Source: Allolobophora icterica
Taxonomy: Eukaryota; Annelida; Clitellata; Crassiclitellata; Lumbricidae
Length of the DNA stretch: 64,000 bases
Reading direction: 5' to 3'
Assembly: GCA_963556255.1 (NCBI GenBank)
Contig: OY744605.1
Coordinates: 7,249,114-7,313,113, forward strand
Position numbers and translations under genes: made by a program. The notes under the pieces were generated by a model. It was not told the DNA's origin, made no database searches, and saw only the letters and a list, made by a program, of their open reading frames with translations. Positions 9,905-21,022 of the stretch are shown here, piece by piece (position 1 is the stretch's first letter; the number at the start of each line of letters is the position of its first letter).

Positions 9905-10770
9905 TTAATCTTCTTCAAACATTGTGGCTAGTCCGCCACATAGCAACCCGCCGTACATGACACCCGCCGTAAAACACTTGCTTCGAAAACGAAACAAATT
10001 GCTCAAAAAGAACCAGAAAGAAGCCGCTGATGCCCTCTCTGATAGGATAAATGGCCTTATTACTCGTCGAACACAACATCCTTCGAGCGCCCCAAGCGGA
10101 GATCGAGCGATCTGTGGAAGGAAGTAAATCGGCTCCGGGTAGACGATCGGAGGAGAGCCCAATCGCCAAAGTCTGGAGTCACAGCCACATCACTAAATCA
10201 ACACTTAGGCAGAATTTCCGTGGATGAGCAATATGCCCCACCCTCATAAGTAAAGGCGACGGTTGTGACAGAACCAAGCCAGTGATTGATGCTGCAACCA
10301 CCTAAATGCTACTGGAGACAACAGGACGAACGGCTGCGGGGCCTGATGGACGGCCTTCGTGGTTCCTGGTTCACGCCGCCCCGATGATGGCTGATCCGGT
10401 GGCGCATCTATACAGCACATCTGTTCACTTCTCGTGTATGTCACTCTTCAGTGGAAGACCAGCCTCATCACGCCTGTGCCTAAGGTCAAACATCCGAGTG
10501 AGGTGACTGACTGTCTACCTATCTCTGTGACACCCAGCCTTTGTCGTCTGCGCAACAAATACATAGTTCGGCGGTATTTCCACCCTGTTTTGCTTGAAAC
10601 CAAGTTAAACAGGGCTTTAGATACCAGTTTGTGTTTCGTCCGACCGGTTCCACTACGGCTGCCCTGATAGCACTGACCTCCAGCATCACGGAACTATTGC
10701 GAGCTAATCAGTATGTTCACCTCATTTCTTTGGACTTCACTAAAGCTTTAGACACGGTTCGGCATTCGTA
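9905..10770 (+). mobile_element. Broken LINE, reverse-transcriptase fragment
   Basis: The plus strand shows MTPAVKHLLRKRNKLLKK, then a frame with AGPDG, and then LQWKTSLITPVPKVKHPSE, FRPTGSTTAALIAL-like and ISLDFTKALDTVRHSYL. These are motifs of a Jockey/CR1-type LINE reverse transcriptase. Frameshifts and stops separate them. It is a decayed element and the continuation of the endonuclease fragment at 6475-6650. Confidence 0.7.
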
Positions 10771-11460
10771 CCTGCATTAAATATTATATTTTTCATTCTA
10801 ATGTAGTCTTTTGTAATGTATTGTTTTCTATTGTATTGTTAGTGTATGCTTGTGTATTACAATATCATAATTTTGCATTGTATTCTTTTGTATTAAATTC
10901 TTTTGGATTGTATTGTTTTACTTTGCATGGCAATTGCGTTGTTTGATATTAAATGAAGTACATTAAAAGGGTGTATGATTGTAGACAGGTGTTGTGCTAT
11001 CGACCTGATATCAATCTCTTCCTATTGATATCAATTCGGACACACTTCACCCTCGCAGTTACATTGGCCGCTCTCTTCATTCCAAAGGTAAGCCACTGTA
11101 TCTTATTGCATTCTATGTATTGCATTTAATTGTAAGAAAATTAAGTAAGTAAGAAAATACTTACTTACTATGTCTTTGTATCACTCTCTGCCTTTCTGCC
11201 TCTTTTTATGTCTGTCTGTCTGAATGTATTCGTAGATGGTTCGTTGCTCAACTCGTAGGCCTAGAGTTAGAACCTACTTGCCGAAAATAATAATTTCACA
11301 AAATTTCCATTTTTAATGGTTGCTAAAGAACACAAATCCAAAGGAAGCGCTTCACGAGAAAACACTAACTCAAATTTCTTCTCATTGAGAGGAAAGCTAA
11401 ACTTAAAGAAATGACAAATTGGCTTCTGCCGCCTAAGCTTAGGCTTAGGCCTGAACAACC
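10771..11460. other. AT-rich spacer, no gene seen; part matches distal unit flank
   Basis: Positions 10780-10950 are low complexity (repeated TTGTATT). Positions 11170-11410 resemble 42520-42670 and 60780-60880 (shared CCGAAAATAATAATTTCA), marking the distal end of the duplicated unit. I see no coding region. Confidence 0.45.
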
Positions 11461-11464
11461 GTTC

Positions 11465-11465
<1 letters not shown>

Positions 11466-11521
<56 letters not shown>

Positions 11522-11575
11522 GTTGTTTCATTATCATCATCACTATCATCATCATCATTATCCTCATCATCATCA
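11466..11575. repeat. (TCA)n microsatellite
   Basis: An almost perfect run of ATC/TCA triplets spans 11466-11520 and continues imperfectly to 11575. Confidence 0.95.
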
Positions 11576-11629
11576 CTGCAACATCAATGTTTGCCTGTAG
11601 CTAAGACCAGAGCTAGTAAACCATTCAAA

Positions 11630-13675
11630 CATCTGAAGATTGAGTTCAAGATCCGGCATTCAAGCAATTCTGAATTCATCATCTCGTTTTTGGAATGAAC
11701 AGAGAAAGGCAATCAGGTGAGATTGGTTGAAGGTTGTTCGACTGAGAATAAGGACTGAAATTAAATTCGTATCTTAATAAAGCCTCTGCCAGGGCTAGTC
11801 CAAACGGTGTTAAAGTCATAAAAGAACAGTTATTTCTCTAATCCACGGCGCATTTGAACCCAACATCAAACACGAATTAAGGACGAAAGAACAATTGTAA
11901 ATACGACTGTTTATATAGCACATCATCAGTAGCAAGCACACTTGAATAAATACTTGAATACAGTTTACTGATAATCTCTTACGTCAACAGTACTCTAAAA
12001 GTCGAAGTATTATAATTTTTCATAGATTACAGAGTTACTTGGAATCCAGTCAAGTCTTCATGGTGTGTTTGCAGCGCTCTTTAAAAATAAAGAAAGTCGA
12101 TTATCTATCATAACCTGTCTCAGTCTAGGTTGACTGGCTTTCTGTTATTTGAAACGATTTATGTTCAGTTTTGGTGCGCTATCGGTTGATGTCTTGTGCA
12201 TTGAGATACACTTACGCCATATAAGCTTATAATTAATAATAACAATGATAAGACTGAGCCTATGCAGCGTCCGCATAAACTGAATCTTCTTAGAAGAAGA
12301 TTAACTTTTCCCTAACCATCATTTAACTCCCTATTTTCTTAGAGACAGACCTCATAACTTTAACCTCCCTGATAAAGACTCACGAAACTTTATTTCTCGT
12401 ATGTTATTCGCCAACTCATACTAAGCTATTACTTCCTCAGTTCTATTTTCATGTACACCTACAGCGTTTTGCCTGTTGTTCTACGTAATAAACGAATATA
12501 AACAAAAAAAACTAAACAACCGAAATAATGGTATAGCAAATTTAATTTAAACGTTACTTAAATGAAATTAATAGGCTGCAAGTTGAATTATGACGTAATC
12601 TTAAAACTGATGACGCAAACAAAGGAACACAATTCAAGTTGAAGCGTCAGTCACTAATAACGCAGGAGACACCACAAAATGATCAAGGGCTATCAATGGA
12701 GGACGGTTTCATTATTATCATTCATTTATAAATTATGTCACGCTGGCGTCTAATGCACAAGGCATCAGCCGATGGCGCAACAAAACCAGACAGTAATCGG
12801 CGATCCAGAAGATTAGCCGGAAAGGCAGGCTGTAGTGTCAAATTTAGAAAAGAGGAGTCTTAAGTAATGCAGCAGTGTTCGCCTTTAACTCAGTCCACAG
12901 CAAGTGAACTATTCAGAACATCTGTCGATTGAGACTAAAGTCAAGTTCCAGCATTCAAGCAATTCTGAATTCATCATCAGCTGCCACAATAGACAGGTTT
13001 CCATCAGTCAGATTTTACGAGGATGCGTGAGTTTGCTGGCCATTTTCAGTCTCCTGAACCATCAGTCGACTACAAGCTAGACATTATAGCCGATCAAGCA
13101 TTTTATAACGTTTATGAATTAGTAACCATTATCGCGACGGTGTCTAATACAAATATCTTGCACAAACAAAGTTCCTTTTTATTTATTTTATTTATTTAAT
13201 CGTAACTATTTAACTTATTTATTGCACATATTGTGCATTCAACGTCAGTAAATCTGATTCTGATTCGTGATACAAATATGCACGAACAATTTATCCAGAT
13301 TATTAATACACAGAGTTTCATCAGCAGGCTAAAACCTGCAATCATTGGATTATTGACCCAGTGCGCTACGGAATAGACCAACAGTCCACACGTGACCTTA
13401 AACAGTGGTGACATTAAGCAAGTGGTTCTGTGAGAATAAAAAGTTAAAGAATTCTTTTCTAGCTCGAAGGTGCAACCTGACTTTTACGGGAGGCACGCTT
13501 TCGATTGAACTCTTGGACACAGAAGGCGAGATAGGCGTTACTAAGCAATATTAGCAGCAATTTACATGTTAGAAAACCGCGTGAAATGATCAAGAGCTCT
13601 AGTATGTAATTGAACGAACAGTGCGGAGGGTGACAAGGCAGTGTTTGCCTTCAAAGAGGCCTCACTGAAGCGTTC
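11630..13675. other. 3' flank of unit B and intron remnants, no gene seen
   Basis: Positions 11630-12560 align with 45830-46050 and 47430-49060 in the 3' flank of unit D. Positions 13470-13675 align with 49930-50134, the D intron before the last KH-like exon. The homologue of the D last exon (49473-49628) was not found here, so unit B appears to have lost it. Confidence 0.5.
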
Positions 13676-13770
13676 ACCTCTTCTGTGTTGAGTTTTGCAA
13701 TTCTCTGCAGATTTTGTAGGACCTTGAACTCTCCCTGATTGTTCATGTAAACAGTGTCTGGCGCTCATAC
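13676..13770 (-). pseudogene. Stranded 3' half of the unit B KH-like exon
   Basis: The minus strand reads KVLQNLQRIAKLNTEE followed by a GTGAAC donor. Unit D has the homologous DRVLDCPQDQKSIARLNPEQ-type sequence followed by the same donor. In unit B it is separated from the 5' half of the exon (14565 downwards) by a LINE at about 13771-14385. It is therefore no longer part of the open frame. Confidence 0.65.
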
Positions 13771-14340
13771 TTTTACCACCTCCGGAAGCTCCGTACTATC
13801 CGCCGTTGCTTCTCCTTATCTGCACCAGGGTGGACTTAGTAAATGGCATCTTAACCGGACTTTCACTGGCTAATATTTCGAAGTTCCAGTCTGTTCTTAA
13901 TGCCGCTGCACAGCTTATTGGCGGGATGCTTTACACTGGCTCCCCAGTCAGCAGCGTATTTAGTTCAAGATCCTGACCCTTATGCGCAATTGTCTTGTTG
14001 GCTCAATCATACCTTAGACTCTTAGAGACTTCTGTTTTTCAGTCTCCTCAGTTCCGGGTCGTGGCACCATTCGATCAGTTGATCGTAGACTCTTGACTGT
14101 CCATCGTATGCTTACTGCTACAGCTCAGTCCAGAAGCTTTGCCTCTGTTTGACCCACCTGCTGGAATCGCCTTTTGCGAGGGCTGCGGCTCGAGCTCCTC
14201 AGTTTGTCCTTCCCACGGTTTCGCAAGCGCCTGCAGTCTATAATTATATGGTTCTGGTCGGAAGCGCCACTGATGAGGTTTTCTTGAATTAGTGCTTTAT
14301 AAATGTCGGAATACAAATACATATAACATTAAAATTAAAA
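13771..14340 (+). mobile_element. CR1/L2-like LINE 3' fragment inserted in the unit B KH-like exon
   Basis: The plus strand has degenerate reverse-transcriptase C-terminal coding (FQSVLNAAAQLIGG, then ACTGGCTCCC) and the LINE 3' end GTGCTTTATAAATGTCGGAA with an AATACAAATACA tail. The same end is seen at 59145-59195. It sits inside a coding exon and in antisense to the gene. Confidence 0.7.
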
Positions 14341-14565
14341 TTACAACTGCAATTGCAATTACAGCATATAGGCCTATATCGTATTCTTCGACCACTTCTT
14401 TAATATCCTTGAGAACGTCATCAATCGCTTTCTGAGACAGTGCATAGATCGAGAGGACGATTGTGCTACTCGAGTGCTGAGGTTGTCTTTCTTCTTGCTG
14501 CTCCTGACTCTGTTGACGTGGATCAGCGACTGTTCTTTTTCTTAGCATCGAACCACTTTGATCCT
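14297..14565 (-). CDS. Exon 4 of unit B: partial KH-like domain and LINE-derived hydrophobic C-terminus
   Basis: The acceptor AAATTTCAG precedes AGGATCAAAG, entered in phase 1 and homologous to 50364 in unit D. The exon reads E-D-Q-S-G, a linker, then LSIYALSQKAIDDVLKDIKE, the first half of a PARP14/PARP9-type KH-like domain. Right after V-V-E-E-Y the homology to unit D ends. The frame continues as IGLYAVIAIAVVILILMLYV, a strongly hydrophobic stretch long enough for a membrane span, and stops at TAA. This tail is antisense to the AT-rich tail of the LINE inserted at about 13771-14340, and the stop codon lies in its TTTATAAA end. The product would be a tail-anchored form if expressed. Alternatively the unit is newly inactivated. 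Confidence 0.65.
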
Positions 14566-14589
14566 CTGAAATTTCGTAATTATCCACAG

Positions 14590-15270
14590 GTTTACTATCG
14601 CGCAGGTCATTGACGCCAGTACTTTACTCCAAATTCAATTTTAAAAAGCGCCAGAGGAAAAATATAGAGCAGATAAATTCTTCTGGTTTAGGCAGACAAT
14701 CATGAACTTTGAAAGATTTTAGAAAGACTGGGTTAACATAGATAAAACACAGAAAGTGTCTTCTGCCTAATTGTTGATGTATGTCTAAACACGGTCAATG
14801 ATTGGATAAAAAGGATCAGCATCCGTCCTGATCTAGTTTGTATTGAACCAATTCTGATAATTCGATATGACACAGTTTCAGAATCACACTCCATAAGGCC
14901 TATCAATGGATAAGACTAGTTAAAAGCTGAGATGTAACTAATAATAATGATTATGGCAATGATAATACTTATAGTCAGTGCTTTTTTCTAGAAAAAAGGT
15001 TCCGGAACTGAACAATAGGTTCCGGAACTGAACAATTATGGAAGGGCTAAAATTCCGAGAAAAGGGGGTTTGGGGTTGGGAGCGGTCTCAATAAACACTG
15101 AAAACAGTTCACAATATTGAAATTAGATTAAAATAACTAAATTATTGTTTTTATTATTAAAATAATGAAATTATTTTTTAGTAGTTGAAAAAGGTGCCGG
15201 AACACCGTTCCGGCTGAAGAAAAGCACTGGTCGAAGTAATAATAATAATAATAATAACAGAATGCAGAAC
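14590..15270. other. Intron 3 of unit B
   Basis: The stretch aligns in part with 50390-51020 of unit D. It contains an AAT triplet run near 15238-15257 just downstream of the exon 3 donor. No coding sequence is seen. Confidence 0.5.
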
Positions 15271-15792
15271 CTGTTTGGCTAGTGCTGGCCGTTTCTTGAT
15301 TTTGTACTGATTGCCTGAAGGGTTGAGGCTCCAATAAAGTTTGCAGTATGCTCGATCCATTTTCCGCCGGGCGTTCAGACGAACTACCGACCTGAATGTT
15401 CCTCAGTTTCCTTTCTAAGCTGGCAATAGCTCGAGAGTCATTGTCAATGAAGAACACCTCGCGCACTTTTGTTGACGAATTATCAATAAAGTAGTTCTTT
15501 ACTGCATCCACTATAATGTCAGTTGCTCGGTCAAGCGAAAAGCCAAATATTCCAGTGCTGATTGATGACATTGCAATGCTCTTTAGGCCTTCTCGGTCAG
15601 CTGCTTTTAAGGAGGAATTGATTGCCAAACCTAGAATGTTTTCTTCGTCGGCATTTCCACCACTCCACTCGACTGCATGAATCACTTTTTTACATGGAAG
15701 TTTTCCAGACCAAGTAACGAATGCCTGTCCTGGCAAAAGTGGTCCCACCAATTTAACACGGATCTTGCAATCCTCCTCAAGTTTATATCCAG
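15271..15792 (-). CDS. Exon 3 of unit B: second half of macro domain
   Basis: The exon is 522 nt, exactly as in unit D (51021-51542). The acceptor TTTGCAG is followed by CTGGATATAAAC; joined in phase 1 it restores A-E-A-A-G-Y-K. It encodes LPGQAFVTWSGKLPCKKVIH and SIAMSSISTGIFGFSLDRAT, the strand and ligand-loop motifs of a macro domain (S-T-G-I-F-G-F loop binds the ADP-ribose phosphates in the family). The usual H-A-V-G-P-x-W motif is shortened to H-A-V-E-W, unlike unit D. A 70-residue linker follows. The donor is CAGGTTCTG, weaker than that of unit D but at the same place. Confidence 0.8.
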
Positions 15793-15962
15793 CTGCAAAC
15801 ATATTAGATTACTCTCTGAGTCTCAAGTAAAGAGAGTGAAAGGGGTTAAAAATGGAACAAATCAGAAAAATAGAAGAAATTTAAAAATACATGAATACAA
15901 CAAACTGGAAATTGTCTGCTCTATGACCAAAGTCTGACCAAAGTTCATATAACAAAACTGAC

Positions 15963-16511
15963 CTGCTTCAGCAATTGCAGCAGCGACTCCTCCGATGTGT
16001 GTGAGATGCTCATTAGCCGAATTTACGATGGCATCTACTTTGCATTTGGTTATGTCTCCCCGCATCAGAATAATGAACTTTCCCGGTCTCACTTCTACCC
16101 GACTCGCCTCTGGTTCGTTACGTACTGCTGCTTGTGACTTAGCTCGGCTTTGCGTATTATTCAGTTGGATGGATACCTTGTGACGGATCTGAATGTCATG
16201 CAGTACTGCCTTCCCCTGCGTACTGCAGAAATATGCAGGAATTCCACGTCTATCAATTTTATGATCATACATAACGATACAATCGATTAGTTTCTGTAAA
16301 TCTTTTTCGGCCTTTCCAGCTGCAGTTTCATTTCCGCTGACAATGAATCCAGTTTCATCCTTGGAAACATCAATGCTTCCAGAACATTCCTTTAATTCTG
16401 CCTCTATCTTCTGCAATTCATCCTTCATATACTTTGTGCTTAGGTCAACTTCACCCATGTCCATTGGCACAAATTTCTCCACGAGCCCCACAGTCCCACA
16501 TTGATTAGAAA
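15963..16511 (-). CDS. Exon 2 of unit B: KH-like region and first half of macro domain
   Basis: The exon is 549 nt in both B and D. The acceptor is ATTTCAG at 16512 onward, the donor GTCAG at 15958-15962, both phase 1. Residues about 25-120 look like the KH-like repeats of PARP14, PARP10 and DTX3L (GFIVSGNETAAGKAEKDL, then an S-I-Q-L strand). The end reads GKFIILMRGDITKCKVDAIV, N-S-A-N-E, then I-G-G-V-A-A-A-I-A-E-A. These are the adenine-site Asp (GDIT), the ribose-site Asn and the glycine loop of macro domains. The catalytic D/H of MacroD-type hydrolases is missing, so an ADP-ribose reader is more likely than an eraser. Assignment of the KH-like part is less certain than that of the macro domain. 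Confidence 0.82.
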
Positions 16512-16639
16512 CTGAAATCATAAAATTAAATATGAAATATTATAATAAATTAAATGACTGAAACTTTATTTATATAATGCTATGTCATGTTGTTCATTGT
16601 TACATCTAAGTCTATTGAAACACAAATTCATAGTTTTAA

Positions 16640-17320
16640 ATGTAAATCTCCGAAATTTCTCAGCGCCACACAAAAGTCACGCCAGGGAGACCAGCTTATT
16701 CACCGGCACTATATCAAATCAAGTCCGCTATAGCCATATCCGCCTTATCCGTTCCGATGCCAGGTCAGAGACCGGGAGGTCAAGCCGAGGAGACAACAGG
16801 GTGCTGCGGTGGTAATCGGTGATGATGGCGGTTGTATGGTGGCGCAGAATTGGAAATAGGATAGGATAACTTGAACAGTTTGATTTTCAGTCGTGAGTGG
16901 AAAGCAGCGGAGGAGAGTGCGAGCGGAGGAGAGGTGAAATTAACAGGCGAGATAGGAGGCTGAGCAAACTGGCGGAAATCTTTAGGCAGATCATTCTAAA
17001 GAGCCGGTGTAGCATAGACTAAGGAACTATTGTAGAATTTCATTGAGGATGAGACTGGAGGCCGAGATAGAGAAATATAATTATGATGATGAGCGAGTAT
17101 AGGCCCGGATGGTTGGATGGTGAATAGCCGGCGAATGTAAGAAGTTTGAGATGTTTGAAGGGCGTTGTAGGTAAGGGATACAATTTTGTAATGGATGCGC
17201 CGAGGGATTTTGAGCCAATGAAGTGATTTCAGAACAGGGCTTATGTGGTGGTGTTTGGGGGTTTTGGTGACTGCGCGGACGATGCATTCTGGACTGCTTG
17301 CAGGCGTTTTATTTGAGTTG
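16640..17320 (-). mobile_element. LINE fragment (57.8-kb family) in intron 1 of unit B
   Basis: Read on the minus strand it carries LKSLHWLKIPRRIHYKI and NDLPKDFRQFAQPPISP, aligning with the LINE at 57850-58800. It ends in the same tail, with GTGAATAAGCTGGT and GGCGCTGAGAAATTT. It is 5' truncated with internal stops. Confidence 0.65.
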
Positions 17321-17624
17321 TATATGACTTACTTCTATGGCCTAAAATGTGTTTTTCAACATATCGTTCATTATAATATACGTAAGATAATTATTGTACA
17401 GTTGATCTAAGCATGAAATAATATGCAACCCTTCAGCCTATCTCTCATATATAATCGCGTCCTTCCTACTTGTCATCCTTTCAACAAAAGGCGACCTGCG
17501 TAAAACAAGCCTTCTGAAACATGGTTACCGACATTTTAGGTACAGGGTTTTTTAAACTGCTGCGAATGAACAAAGGTCTATTCCAGACCTCATGCCAATG
17601 TAATAATAATATCATTTCCTTAAT

Positions 17625-18648
17625 ATTGTATTGTACTGTATTTAAACATTTATAAAGAGCCTCTAGTAGGGTGAACCGTTCAGAGACGCTCCCAGTGCGC
17701 GCAAAACCACAAGAAAATAAATAAGCTTTGAGAAAAGCAAAAGAAGACGAGTTTACTTATTAAAATTTGAGAGCGAGTTAAAGGAGACAGTGTATTCCAG
17801 CGAGAGGGACCAACGGAGGCAAAAAATCTGTACTGCGCCATAGCTGGTCAAGTGTGAGGTACTAATTGATAGGGTCTGTTCGATGAGCGAAGTGGACGAT
17901 GCGAGGAGACAGAAAGAGGCCGGTGAATAACATCAACTAAATATTTAGGGACAAGAACCCGCTGTGTCTTGGAAACCAGAATGAGGATTTAGAACTTAAT
18001 ACGCGCAGAGAGAGGAAACCAGTACAGTTGCTCAAACATGAATGACGAAATGCATATGTAGCGTGACAAACGTCCTATTAATCTTGCAACTGCATTTAGG
18101 ACTTACTGCAGGGTCGTGAGATGGACCTTAAGAAGACCGATAAGAAGCGAATTGCAGTATACCATTCAGGAGCAAATGAGAGCATGGACAAGCGTGGTGA
18201 AAACAGAGGATGAGATAGATCGTCGAACAGCCCTGCTACGCCTTAAATGGTAGTAGGAAACACGCGTGAGTCTAGAGGTGTGATCTTTGAAGGAGAGAGA
18301 GAGAGAGCTATCAAGCGTAGCACCCAGGTCACGTACACTTGATGAAAAAGAGTAGTGCGGAAAGATTTCCGAGAGGAGGGCAAAATCAATCTGCAGCAAC
18401 TGTTGAGGGAGCCAAACCAAATGAACTGCGTTTCGGAGGCATTAAGAGAGAGAGAGAGACGATTTGAGGATATCCAGGACTGGAAAGACTTCGATAGAGA
18501 CTTAATACGCTCAACTAAGTGCAATTGGGATGAAGGAGAATCATGGACACATACTTGTACATCATCCGCAAAGAGATGAACAGCAGCTCCCGAGAGTGGG
18601 AAAGAGAGAATGTCATCCGTATAGAGAATAAAGAGCAGAGAACCGACC
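17625..18648 (-). mobile_element. CR1/L2-like LINE fragment in intron 1 of unit B
   Basis: The minus strand encodes SFQSWISSNRLSLSLNASET and FSSSVRDLGATLDSSLS, typical of the LINE reverse-transcriptase C-terminus. The 3' end has GGCTCTTTATAAATG followed by an ATACAGTACAATACAA-type tail. It splits intron sequence that is continuous in units A and C, about 55 bp downstream of the exon 1 donor. Confidence 0.75.
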
Positions 18649-18704
18649 GTACGAAACTGAGCTCAGACAATTGGACTGACTGAAATTCGATTCTTGCTGC
18701 TTAC

Positions 18705-19851
18705 CCGAAATATTTTTCTGAAATTTCACAATCCGATCCGAGGACTTTGTGACTCTTAATTCACCAACGTAACTGTTAGCCTCGTTTCTCGTCAAAAGAA
18801 TTTCAAAGTTGGCAGAGTAGAAAGCAATTTTATCGCAATTGAAATCATCCTCTCTGCAGTTTGCGGGCTGTTTTTCCAGATCACTTGCCCTTGTGTGCAT
18901 TTGACTGGCAGCTCGACATATATCAACAGGTGATCCTCTAGCCAGAAGTTCATTGCAATATCTCTGATAACTGTCGATCATTACTCTGAATCTGTCGACA
19001 TCCTGTCTCGTAAGTTCAAAGCACTTTAGATTTTGTTCTCTTACCACGCTCAAATTCTGAACCAATATTTCAGTGTGTTGGTCAATTAATTCCTTCAATT
19101 TGGTTCCCGAGTGGCGAATACTTTCTTCTGTTTTTGACACCTCTTTCGTGAATTCCATCTTAAATTTCTCCAAATTCTGAAGGGCTTCTTCACACTCTGG
19201 ACGTCTGATAGCCACTTTTCTTACATCATCTTTCAGTTGCTCTGTGAATTGTCCAGCGGCTTTATCAACGTTTGAGCATCTGTGAGACTGATGACTCCCA
19301 ACGCAACAGATTAAACAGATGGCAACATTGTCTTCATAACAGTACATCTTTATGAGTTCATTAGGATGATGTTCACAGTAACTGTTACGTAAGTTCAATT
19401 CTTGGACGTTTAGTTGACTGCCAAGCTCAACAACTTGATGATTCTGACAGTGTTTGATTCTCGTATGAGATTTGCAGCAGCGATCGCAAAGTTTATGTTC
19501 ACAGTCGATGCAAAACTTCTTAGCAATCGCTGTTTCTTCGGAGCAGAGCTCACAAAATTCTTCTTTGGCTGGTACCGTAGCTAATTTCCCGATCTCCACT
19601 ATCTTACCAATAAAGAAGTTGTTGGGTAAATTAGAGAAACCTTTATACGGAATAACAAATACATTCCTGCATATTGGACAAGCCAACTGATCTCCAGGTT
19701 TCTTATCCTTTCCATATTTTTCCAGGCAGTGCAAGCAGAAAGTGTGAACGCAAGGAAGAAGTTTTGGCTTGGTGAATATCTCGGAACAGATAGAACATTC
19801 TGTCACATCAGATAACTTTTCATGAAACTCGGTTCCAGGAGTACTGGCCAT
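18705..19851 (-). CDS. TRIM-type RING/B-box/coiled-coil exon 1, unit B
   Basis: The exon has the same 1147-nt length as units A and C and ends at GTAAGC in phase 1. ATG at 19851. It encodes a C3HC4 RING (C19 to C61), B-box 1 (C100-H138), B-box 2 (C159-H190) and a coiled coil. Joined to 16511, 15792 and 14565 it yields an open frame of 828 codons plus stop, with every junction in phase 1. Relative to unit A, residues 1-175 look identical while the coiled coil has many changes (for example N-L-E-K-F-K-M-E-F). By family it should be a dimeric E3 ubiquitin ligase, here fused to an ADP-ribose-binding region. Cytoplasmic or membrane location depends on whether the exon 4 tail is used. Confidence 0.85.
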
Positions 19852-19899
19852 TTTTCTTTCTTTTGAACACAAAAACAGTAATAAAATACTTAAATATCG

Positions 19900-21022
19900 T
19901 GAATGAGCTGGTGCCCTAGGCTTAGCTTATAGGTTGCGCTACAGAAATGTTGATTTTACTATTGCGATTTTACGAGTACGATTACATAAAATATGAACAC
20001 GAGGAAAGACATTACTATCCGTCAGTAGTATTGTTCGCCTTTTGTCACTGGGATTGTATAAACTACCTGTGTTAACAGCGACTTCAAACTTCATTGACAC
20101 ACTGGCTATCTTAACCAGCTAAGATCCGAACGATAATTTTCGACCTTTGTATGGACCCTCGTACCTTTGCCTGCGATTATTATCTGTACGGTAGTTTTCT
20201 TGGGAGATCGACCAAGCAACCTCGTTTGCTTTCAGTCAATATATGACAGTGTGCGTCAAAGCACTGCATAAACATTGTTAATTGGGCCTTGGATACTTGG
20301 CTACATCTCACCTGAACAGAACTAACTTGATAGTAATCGTAAACCCACATTTCCAAAGCCACACTTCAAAGCTATAAGTTATTCACCAACGCAACGTCAA
20401 GTCAGAGGGGTTATACTCACTCACAAGAAAAACATTCTTTTGCTACAACAACACTACTATCTACAGATTCATGCTAGGTCGTCCAGGAGAATTTGAAGCG
20501 TGTCTTTGAAGAACTAAAAGCTACATGGACCCCAAATGATGATCACAATTCTTTTACTTAGAAATAGTTTATTGCGTAGTGAATTTTTTTGTACTTTCGC
20601 TTTTAGTTTTCATCTTCTCTAGCATTTGAGCGTATAAAACAAAAAGAAAACCTAAACGTTCGTGATAAAAACGCATCTTACTCTGTCAGTCTGTAGCCCA
20701 ATTGCGCCTACGTGACTACATTAACAATTTTATAGCAGGAAACTAGCCTGTAAACGTTTTGTTTCCGAATCTTCTCTGAAAGCAGTAGCCTAGCAATAGC
20801 CACTGTACATGAATGTAACAATCGAAATCTCCCTGGTGATCTTTGATAAGAACATGACCCAGATACATGACATTGAGTTACACAGACCAATAGGCCTATT
20901 CAGAATGTGGGTCATAGACCTAAAAGTGTAAGTGGTTATAAAATCAGTAGATGCATTTTATTGGATACAGACATGTTTATGAGCTGTGTATTGACCATAC
21001 ACATTGTAATTTATATATCTAT
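19900..21022. other. 5' flank of unit B with foldback repeat at about 19897-20432
   Basis: Same content as 2190-3148 in unit A, plus about 170 bp that unit A has lost (20506-20680). The foldback pair of LINE-tail sequences lies about 50 bp upstream of the ATG. No coding region is seen. Confidence 0.55.

Larger units (their letters stand above)
16512..18704 (-). other. Intron 1 of unit B, enlarged by two LINE fragments
   Basis: The native intron parts (16514-16620 and 17330-17620, plus 18650-18704) match units A and D. Two LINE fragments in gene orientation, listed separately, make up most of the rest. Confidence 0.6.

Noticed and set aside
11411..11698. Serine-rich frame
   Set aside because: Reads through the (TCA)n repeat.
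15137..15260. Continuation of the macro exon into a poly-tyrosine tail
   Set aside because: The frame runs into an AAT repeat; the donor at 15270 gives the 522-nt length seen in unit D and keeps the frame into exon 4.
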